Shown here: one piece after another, positions 54,711 to 61,345 of the stretch
Layout: each line of letters starts with the position of its first letter
Numbering within the stretch: position 1 is the first letter of the stretch
Origin: an uncultured Pirellulales bacterium
GTDB taxonomy: Bacteria; Planctomycetota; Planctomycetia; Pirellulales; Thermoguttaceae
Direction of reading: 5' to 3'
Assembly (NCBI GenBank): GCA_938015445.1
Contig: CALLPE010000041.1
Location: forward strand, 90,260-154,259
Length of the DNA stretch: 64,000 nt
Notes under the pieces: generated by a model
What the model was told of the DNA's origin: nothing
What the model saw: the letters and a program-made list of their open reading frames with translations, nothing else
The model's database searches: none
Made by a program: the position numbers and the translations under genes

Positions 54711-55634
54711 TCAGTGTTTGGATGTCACCTGGGCCGCACTAAGCTGTAGCTGCTGTTTTTGGCTGGGGTCCGATGGCAGCAGTTGCTCGGTGAAGCGCGT
54801 CACATAATGCACACTGCTGGCTGGGCCGCGAAAGCCCACCACTTGTTTGTCCAGTTCCAACTGCTGACTGAGAATCCGGCCGGCATCCACATCGAATCGC
54901 ACTGTACCGGTAGTCGCCAATTGAAGCAGTTGCGACTCCAATGCCGGATCAGTAACCGGGGTAAGCACTTGTGTCGAAACCTCAATAGTGGCCACGCCCG
55001 TCTTCACTCCCAGCAGTTTGAAGCGTTGGATTGTCTTTATCCGGCTGATGACGCCGTTGTTTCCTACCACTTCCACTTCGTGAGGGAAAGACCAAGTGTG
55101 GCCTACCGCGATAGGCTCTTCAGGCATGGGAATAGTAATGTCGCCTTCGTTTGGAGCCAGGGCCTTCAGCGGTTTGCGATCGCGCGAGAGCACCTTTCCC
55201 CGGCTGTCCAGCGTTACGCGCGATAACGGCACGCCCACAGCCTTCGCTACGTCCTCGAAGCCTAGTGGAGCTTGTTTGTCGGTGCGGCTGTTGTAGCGCA
55301 CCTCCTGGCAACCGCTGAGTTGATGACGCATGTCCACGTCTTCGACGATGTGCAAGAACGTGGCAGCACCATCGGGCTGGACTTCCAAAACCCGCCAAGC
55401 CTTCGTGGATGTGGTGACGGTTTCCACCGTCTGCGTAGTGCCCGACACCGAAGTGCGCACCCGCGCACGGTGCGTTACTTCCCAACGGATTGTTTCGCCG
55501 GGCTGAAATTTGTATCGCAACAGCACCCTTTCCGGCTGTTCACCTGTCGCGCACCGAGGCGTGTACCAAACGCAGATCGCTGCTGTGACCGCCAAAAAAG
55601 CAATCGATTTGACCAACACGACTTTGTTTATCAT
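54711..55634 (-). CDS. Exported protein of unknown function (DUF6263-like)
   Basis: A 307-residue protein with an N-terminal hydrophobic signal (about 4-24), then a mainly beta domain. Repeated phrases include LLRYKFQPGETIRWEVTHRARV, GTTQTVETVTTSTKAWRVLEVQPDGAATFLHIVEDVDM, LDSRGKVLSRDRKPL, PEEPIAVGHTWSFPHEVEV and GTVRFDVDAGRILSQQLELDKQVVGF. This resembles the DUF6263-type family (memory-based). The ATG at 55634 is preceded by AGGAGG 6 bases upstream, which decides the start. Function unknown, probably outside the inner membrane. Confidence 0.75.
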   Translation of the reverse strand: MINKVVLVKSIAFLAVTAAICVWYTPRCATGEQPERVLLRYKFQPGETIRWEVTHRARVRTSVSGTTQTVETVTTSTKAWRVLEVQPDGAATFLHIVEDVDMRHQLSGCQEVRYNSRTDKQAPLGFEDVAKAVGVPLSRVTLDSRGKVLSRDRKPLKALAPNEGDITIPMPEEPIAVGHTWSFPHEVEVVGNNGVISRIKTIQRFKLLGVKTGVATIEVSTQVLTPVTDPALESQLLQLATTGTVRFDVDAGRILSQQLELDKQVVGFRGPASSVHYVTRFTEQLLPSDPSQKQQLQLSAAQVTSKH

Positions 55635-55801
55635 GCTCGCCTCCTTTCGAGCGACTGCCCGACACACGGCGGCCTGTCTATGGCGGACGCACGCACGGGC
55701 AAAGACGACGTGCTACTTTCGCCTTTTCGACTCCGCCTTTGAGCGACACGTTTGCTAAAGCGTCGCCATCGGCCGACCCGGCCGAGCTTTGCCAGTGCAG
55801 C

Positions 55802-56698
55802 TCAATCCTGCTTCAGCTCCCTGCGTCCACCCCAGCCCAGCTTCTCTCGCAACGTGCGGTAGTAGCTATGGCCCGGTGCCGCCACCAGCTTGAAATTGGT
55901 TTGCGCTTTCTGCACCCTTACTCTGTCACCCGGCTGAAGCGTACACAATACCCGGCCATCGACCACTACGGCCGTACCGGGGTTTGGCTGGGGGAGCAGC
56001 ATCTCGTACACCCGGTCCGCCGAGTCCACAACTGGGCGGTTGGTCAGGGTGTGCGGGCTGATAGGCAAAACCACAAAGGCCTGAAGTTCCTGCCGCAGTA
56101 TCGGCCCGCCCGCCGAAAGGCAATGGGCAGTCGAACCGACCGGCGTGCTTACGATCAGGCCGTCGCAACTATAAGTAGTTACCAGTTCCGCGTCAACGTA
56201 AAGATTGACTTCTAGGATGGTAAATGGCGGCCCGGCGTGGATGGCCGTCTCGTTGAGCCCAATCTGACGGTAAGTGCAGCGTCCGCCGTGCCAAACGGTA
56301 CACTCGAACATCAAGTGCTCTATGATGAGCAGCTTACCGGCACAGAAGCTTTCCAGCACGTACGGCAATTCGGCGGGCGAAATGTCCGCCAGAAACCCCA
56401 GTTTGCCCAAATTGACAGCAATGACTGGCAGTTGCCTGTTTCCCATTTGCCGGGCAGCGCGGAGCACAGACCCGTCGCCACCTAACACGATCGCTACCTC
56501 GGCCTCCACAGCACTGAGGTCCTCGGCACCAGTAAAGTCGGCCAAAACCACGTCTACAAAGCGTTCCACTGCTGGGCGCAGCCGGTCGGCTTCGGCGGGA
56601 ACATGCGGCCGATGGCTCGCTCCTAGCAATATCGCCCGCGGGCGACGCACCGGACAATCGACTGCATTTTGCAATTGGGTCATGTCCCGATAATACAT
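55802..56698 (-). CDS. nadK: NAD kinase
   Basis: A 298-residue cytoplasmic enzyme that phosphorylates NAD to NADP. Seen: the GGDGS motif at 73-77 in VAIVLGGDGSVLRAARQMG, AVNLGKLGFLADI, GLNETAIH, and the DGLIVSTPVGSTAHCLSAGGPIL segment. It ends with a basic C-terminus. Length is normal (about 290-300). Two in-frame ATGs (56698 and 56683) compete; neither has a clear ribosome site, so the start may be 15 bases lower. It lies 136 bases after the dtd gene on the same strand. Confidence 0.93.
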   Translation of the reverse strand: MYYRDMTQLQNAVDCPVRRPRAILLGASHRPHVPAEADRLRPAVERFVDVVLADFTGAEDLSAVEAEVAIVLGGDGSVLRAARQMGNRQLPVIAVNLGKLGFLADISPAELPYVLESFCAGKLLIIEHLMFECTVWHGGRCTYRQIGLNETAIHAGPPFTILEVNLYVDAELVTTYSCDGLIVSTPVGSTAHCLSAGGPILRQELQAFVVLPISPHTLTNRPVVDSADRVYEMLLPQPNPGTAVVVDGRVLCTLQPGDRVRVQKAQTNFKLVAAPGHSYYRTLREKLGWGGRRELKQD

Positions 56699-56834
56699 AT
56701 CCAGCCGATGCGAAGGAAGGCGGTTCCAGTCGCTCGCCGGCCAACGCAGCGGTCAGATGTTCCCGTTGAGCCACCAGGCGACGCCACAGATGGGTGGTCA
56801 AGCCCGTAGAAAACTGGTGACCAACAAGCTCCGC

Positions 56835-57284
56835 TCAGCTCAGCAACCTACTATCCAGAATCAACGTGACGGGGCCGTCATTGACCAGTTCCACTTGCAT
56901 ATAAGCCCTGAACTGCCCGGTGGCCACCGGTATCCCCTGCCCAGCAACGGCGTTGACAAAAACCTGATATAGCGACTCGGCCAATTCCGGGCCGGCCGCG
57001 TCGGTAAAGCTAGGGCGTCGGCCTTTCCGGCAGTCACCCAACAGGGTGAACTGGCTTACTACCAGCATCTGACCGCCCACATCGCTGAGCGAAAGGTTCA
57101 TTTTCTGCTGGGCGTCTTCGAATATGCGCAGGCCGGCGATTTTTCGGGCCAGTTTTTCGGCCTCTGCTGGGGTGTCGTCCGCAGCTATGCCCAGCAAGAC
57201 TAGCATTCCTTTGCCGATCTGGCCGCAAAGCTCCCCGTCGACGCTCACCTGTGCACGAGTGACCCGCTGCACTACCGCTCGCAT
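56835..57284 (-). CDS. dtd: D-aminoacyl-tRNA deacylase
   Basis: A 149-residue homodimeric enzyme that removes D-amino acids mischarged onto tRNA. Motifs: [18 protein letters not shown] at the N-terminus, [17 protein letters not shown] with SQFT at 77-80, and NDGPVTLIL (the Gly-cisPro loop). Normal length for Dtd is about 145-150. The ATG at 57284 gives the family start; a longer frame would add an Arg/Ser-rich leader with no support. It probably forms a short operon with nadK. Confidence 0.95.
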   Translation of the reverse strand: MRAVVQRVTRAQVSVDGELCGQIGKGMLVLLGIAADDTPAEAEKLARKIAGLRIFEDAQQKMNLSLSDVGGQMLVVSQFTLLGDCRKGRRPSFTDAAGPELAESLYQVFVNAVAGQGIPVATGQFRAYMQVELVNDGPVTLILDSRLLS

Positions 57285-57791
57285 GTTTTCCACCGTTCTG
57301 GTTGGCGTCTGACTTCCACGACCAGTCCACGCAGACTCAATCGGACTGGAGCGCGACCTACTGCGCGATCGAGCTGAGCATGCGCGCTGATTGTAGGCCA
57401 AAAACGCTCCGGCTGCCACACCCCGCTTCACCACCACCTCCCCCAAGCGAACTGGCCAATCCTTGCACTATATCGCCACAAGGCAAGCAGCTCTCCCACA
57501 GCCACCCTCACTATGCTCAACGCGCCCGGCTGCAAGGCAACCGACTCGGCTCACAGGCTCTCGGCGACGCTAACCGAGCGGCGCTAACCAGCTCGGAAAA
57601 CGACGCCTTGAGGCCGCGGAGTCGCCGTAGTGCCGCTGGCCCAGCGCTGGTAGCCAAACCGCCCCCTTTTTCAGTCGGCAGCAGTCTGGCATAATTCATA
57701 GCGTTAAACACGTAGAGTGCGGTACGAAGCTTCAGATTGCGCGCCGTACCCGGGTGTCCGATTTCGACTGTTTTCCGCAGGAGCATAGTGG
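57285..57791. other. Divergent gap between dtd and the TIM-barrel gene
   Basis: In 507 bases I see no gene. A perfect palindrome CCAGCGCTGG lies near 57630-57640. GCTAACC occurs twice 15 bases apart (near 57571 and 57585). No strong promoter can be placed. Confidence 0.4.
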
Positions 57792-58685
57792 ATGTTCAAG
57801 AATCTCAACCCGTGGGCGTTGGGGATTGCCGGCCACCAGAGCGAGATCATCGAATTGGCCCTGACCCACGGCTTTACGTCGATGGACTTGGACGTAAGCG
57901 GTTTCGCCTCGCGGGTGCGGCTGCGTGGCATGGCCTTCGCCAGAAGGCTGATCGACAGCGCGCGGATTCGCATCGGTTCGTTCGCCCTGCCGTTTCCGCT
58001 GGATGCCGACGAAGAGGAGTTTCAGCGCGGGATAGCCAAGCTGCCAGAATACGCGCAAGTGGCCGCCGAGGTCGGCTGCACCCGGTGCACGGCCCTGCTT
58101 GCCCCGGCCAGCGACAAACGGCCATACCACGAGAATTTCGAGTTCCACCGCAAGCGGCTGGGCGAAATCTGCGCTGCATTGCAAACCGCAGGTGTCAATC
58201 TGGGGATCGGCTTTCAGGCGGCCGAGTATCTGCGCAAGGGGCAGCCGTTCCAGTTCGTCCACGATCTGGAAGCGCTTACTTTGCTGATCAGCATGGTCGG
58301 CGCGCCGAATCTGGGGATACTGTTAGATACCTGGGAATTGACGGCCGCCGGCGGGTCCGCCGATACCATCAGCAAGCTATCGGCCAGCCAAGTGGTGGCA
58401 GTCCGGGTGGCGAATATGCCGGCCGACGTCCCCTTGCCGGAACTCAGCGAAAGCTGCCGGCTGCTTCCCGACGCAGACAATGGACGAATCGACATCGTGG
58501 CAATGCTGACCGCGCTGGCCGCACTCGGTTTCGCAGGGCCGGTCACGCCTTGGCCATCGCGATCGGTGTTTTCTACCAAGCGGCGCGAGGCGATTGTCCG
58601 CCAAACAGCCGAGGCGCTCGATAAGGTCTGGCGGGCGGCTGGTCTGCCGGTGGAAAGAAGGTTCGCCACTTTCGCACGCGCGTAA
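57792..58685 (+). CDS. Sugar-phosphate isomerase/epimerase-like TIM barrel
   Basis: A 297-residue protein of the xylose-isomerase-like TIM-barrel family: MFKNLNPWALGIAGHQSEIIELALTHGFTSMDLDVSGF, then FALPFPLDADEEEFQ, AEVGCTRCTALLAPASDKRPYHENFEFHRKRLGEI, LLDTWELTAAGGSAD and ADNGRIDIVAMLTALAALGFAGPVTPWPS. Metal residues of the family (Glu, Asp, His, Glu) cannot all be matched, so enzyme identity is open. AGGAG is 8-9 bases before the ATG. It stands 202 bases before the MBL-fold gene on the same strand. Confidence 0.78.
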   Translation: MFKNLNPWALGIAGHQSEIIELALTHGFTSMDLDVSGFASRVRLRGMAFARRLIDSARIRIGSFALPFPLDADEEEFQRGIAKLPEYAQVAAEVGCTRCTALLAPASDKRPYHENFEFHRKRLGEICAALQTAGVNLGIGFQAAEYLRKGQPFQFVHDLEALTLLISMVGAPNLGILLDTWELTAAGGSADTISKLSASQVVAVRVANMPADVPLPELSESCRLLPDADNGRIDIVAMLTALAALGFAGPVTPWPSRSVFSTKRREAIVRQTAEALDKVWRAAGLPVERRFATFARA

Positions 58686-58887
58686 AAGCCAGTCGATGGC
58701 CTCGATACTCGGCCAAACAACGCAGGCCACCGATCGGCCAGTGCCGTGCCAGCCGTACAGCTATCGCAGAGTACACCAAACCCAGCGTTACAGCGGACAT
58801 AAACGTTACACCTGCCGCAGCCAAAACCAGCGCGCAAGCCAACGTAATGCCGGCGCGCAAGCGAATCGTTTTCCCAGGCGCACAACG

Positions 58888-59838
58888 ATGTTCCATTGGG
58901 ACAATGGCCTGAAGCTGACCAAGGCCGATCTGGCCGTGGACATCGGTCGTCGGCAGCCGCGCGCCTTCATATCCCACGCCCACAGCGATCACATCGCCCG
59001 GCATCAGTTCGCGCTGTGTACGCCGCAGACGGCGGCGCTGTACCATTTGCGGCTGGGACGCAGACCAACACTGGAAATGCCCTATCGTCAAACGGTTCAG
59101 TGGAGCGACTTGCGGCTGACCACTTATCCGGCAGGCCACTGCCTTGGCTCGGCGATGCTGCTGGCGGAGGACGAAGGCCAATCGCTGCTGTACACCGGCG
59201 ACTTCAAGCTGAGCGAGTCGGCCACCGCCCAGCGCGCCGAACTGCCACATGCCGACATCTTGATCATCGAAAGCACATACGGCCACCCGAAGTACCGCTT
59301 GCCGCCCCGCGATGAGGTAGTCGGGCAATTGATCGACACGGTGAAGGAAATTCTCGAGGGTGATTGCGTTCCGGTGATCACCGCCTACGCATTAGGCAAG
59401 GCGCAGGAGGTCACCAAGCTGCTCACCGCAGCCGGCATCCCCGTGCTGCAACATCCGAAGGTGTTCGAGGTCAGCCAAGTTTATCGGCAGTGCGGCGTAG
59501 ATCTGGGACGATTCGAGCTATTGAACCGGCAGGTAGAATCCGGTTGGGCGGTGGTGGTTCCGCCCCGCAGCCCGCCCCTGCAATCCAACAGACGCCAAAT
59601 CCGTCTGGCCGTTACCGGGTGGGCGATTAGCGGCCGTGCTAAGTATTGGCTGGACGTAGATTATGCCATCGCCCTGTCGGACCACGCCGATTACGACGAG
59701 CTGTTGGAGGCGGTCGAACGGGTCGCGCCGCGCGAGGTCTATTGCACGCACGGTCCCCACGAGTTCGTCGATTGTTTGCGCCAAGCCGGTTACAACGCTC
59801 ATCCCCTGGGCCGACCTAGACAAGGCCTGCTATGGTAA
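58888..59838 (+). CDS. MBL-fold nuclease-like protein (ligase-associated exonuclease type)
   Basis: A 316-residue metallo-beta-lactamase-fold protein of the beta-CASP/SNM1-like group. The zinc motif HAHSDH is at 30-35, the next His in AGHCLGSAMLL, Asp in LLYTGDFKLS, and later SDHADYDELLEAV and YCTHGPHEF. Middle segments IIESTYGHPKYRLPPRDE and VITAYALGKAQEVTKLL match mRNA 3'-end-processing or ligase-associated DNA exonucleases. No ligase or Lhr helicase gene is adjacent. The ATG at 58888 (MFHWDNGLKL) gives the family N-terminus. Upstream extension is not supported. Its 3' end faces the enolase-superfamily gene 127 bases away. Confidence 0.85.
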   Translation: MFHWDNGLKLTKADLAVDIGRRQPRAFISHAHSDHIARHQFALCTPQTAALYHLRLGRRPTLEMPYRQTVQWSDLRLTTYPAGHCLGSAMLLAEDEGQSLLYTGDFKLSESATAQRAELPHADILIIESTYGHPKYRLPPRDEVVGQLIDTVKEILEGDCVPVITAYALGKAQEVTKLLTAAGIPVLQHPKVFEVSQVYRQCGVDLGRFELLNRQVESGWAVVVPPRSPPLQSNRRQIRLAVTGWAISGRAKYWLDVDYAIALSDHADYDELLEAVERVAPREVYCTHGPHEFVDCLRQAGYNAHPLGRPRQGLLW

Positions 59839-59965
59839 ACGCCCGGTGAAGTTGGGCGTGTCGAAGTTGTCGGCCTGCACGTCACGCCACCAAGCGTTGA
59901 GGCGCTTAAATCCGCTTGACGAGGCGGTCAAATCCATCTGGTGGCTGGTATGGCAACCGTTGCCA

Positions 59966-61321
59966 TCACAATTGGCTGACCTGGCGCACCGCCTTCTGGA
60001 GCCACTGCGGATCGACGGCCACACCCCAGCCTGGGGCGTCGGGAATAGTCACTACCCCGTCGCGCACTTGAGGCAACGGGTCGTACAGCCCGGCGGCCAT
60101 TCCGGTACCTTCGATGGTGAATTCCACGTGCGGCCCGGCGTTGGGAATCGCCCCCATCAAGTGCAAGGTGAAGATGAGCACCAGCGACAGGTTCGCCGAG
60201 TGCGGCACACAGGCCATGCCGGCCCGACAAGCCATATCGGCCACCCGCAACGCCCGCGTCAAACCGCCCACATAGCAAACGTCCGGCTGGACGATGTCCA
60301 CGGCGCGCATGGCGATCATCCGCCGCCACTGCGCTAGGTCGTTATCTTGCTCGCCGCCGGCGACCGGTATTTTTTCCAGAGCCTGGGCCACCTCGGCGGT
60401 CCATTCCAGTTCCCAGTACGGGCAGGGCTCCTCGAAGTGGCTGTAAGCGTGGTCTTCCAGCAGGCGTCCGACTTCAATCGCCTTTGGAGGCCGGTAGCAA
60501 CTGTTGGCGTCGGCTTTCAGCGAAACGTCGTCGCCCAAGGCCTTTCGCACCGCGGGAATCAACGCCGGAGTGCGCCCTGGCGCGGCGTCCTCGTCGCGCC
60601 CGCAAACCTTCCCCACCCGAATCTTGAAGGCTTTGAAGCCGTGTTGGTCGCGCAGTTTTTTTAGTCGGACGGCCTCATCGGCCGGTGAAATGTCGCGCCT
60701 CATGCTGGAGCCATAGACGGCCAGCGGCCTCGGCTGGCCGCCCAGCAAAGCACAGACACTCTTCCCTGCCCGTTTGCCCAGCAGGTCCCAAATGGCCGTG
60801 TCGATCCCTGCTAGCGCCCGGCACACGAACGACCAAGGAAACTTGTAGTTGGCCTCGATGCACCGGTCGGAGATTTCCTCGAACTGCCCCACATCGGCGC
60901 CCAGCACCAGCCGCGCCAATTTGCGATGCAACACCGTAGCGGTAATATCGGCATCGAACGGCGCGGTCTGTCCGTAGCCCTGCATCCCATCGTCAGTCGT
61001 TATGCGGACCACGCACAACTGTGTGCCCTGGCAAAAAGTCTCGATGCTCTTGATCGTCACGCCCGTCTTGGCACGCAGCGCCGCAAGGCACTCACCGATC
61101 TGCGTACCAGCGAACCGGGCAGGGGCGTGAATGCCTTCGTACCGTGGGGCGTCCGACAATCGGCCAGGCTCGGGCGAAACGCCTCCGGCCCAACAGTGCT
61201 CGAAAAAGCCTTCGTTTGCACAATACTCGTCGGCTACGGTGTGCACCGCGGAAGGCAACATCCCGCCGACCATTGCCCCGCCAAGCGTGGTACGGAAAAA
61301 CTTGCGGCGATCAAGATTCAT
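59966..61321 (-). CDS. Tat-exported mandelate-racemase/muconate-lactonizing enzyme family protein
   Basis: A 451-residue enolase-superfamily enzyme. A Tat signal is present (MNLDRRKFFRTTLGGAMVGG). The capping domain is IKSIETFCQGTQLCVVRITTDDGMQGYGQ, and the barrel contains the catalytic Lys region FKAFKIRVGK, metal Asp in KADANSCYRPP, metal Glu in HFEEPCPYWE, the third ligand in GGEQDNDL, and the His region VPHSANLS. Family members abstract the alpha proton of sugar acids (dehydratase or epimerase); an exported one is unusual outside Planctomycetes. The ATG at 61321 follows AGGGC by 8 bases. It starts 24 bases after the tex stop, so it may be co-transcribed. Confidence 0.85.
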   Translation of the reverse strand: MNLDRRKFFRTTLGGAMVGGMLPSAVHTVADEYCANEGFFEHCWAGGVSPEPGRLSDAPRYEGIHAPARFAGTQIGECLAALRAKTGVTIKSIETFCQGTQLCVVRITTDDGMQGYGQTAPFDADITATVLHRKLARLVLGADVGQFEEISDRCIEANYKFPWSFVCRALAGIDTAIWDLLGKRAGKSVCALLGGQPRPLAVYGSSMRRDISPADEAVRLKKLRDQHGFKAFKIRVGKVCGRDEDAAPGRTPALIPAVRKALGDDVSLKADANSCYRPPKAIEVGRLLEDHAYSHFEEPCPYWELEWTAEVAQALEKIPVAGGEQDNDLAQWRRMIAMRAVDIVQPDVCYVGGLTRALRVADMACRAGMACVPHSANLSLVLIFTLHLMGAIPNAGPHVEFTIEGTGMAAGLYDPLPQVRDGVVTIPDAPGWGVAVDPQWLQKAVRQVSQL

Positions 61322-61345
61322 CGTTTCGCCCTGTCGCACAGACGG

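Noticed and set aside
58573..59328. Minus-strand frame with two membrane-like segments
   Set aside because: Most of it is antisense to the MBL-fold gene; the hydrophobic part lies in a short gap and has no ribosome site. A tiny membrane protein there cannot be fully excluded.
59951..59965. TGGCAAC-C-GTTGCCA between convergent genes as a terminator
   Set aside because: The single-base centre cannot form a stable loop without opening the stem, and no T-run follows.
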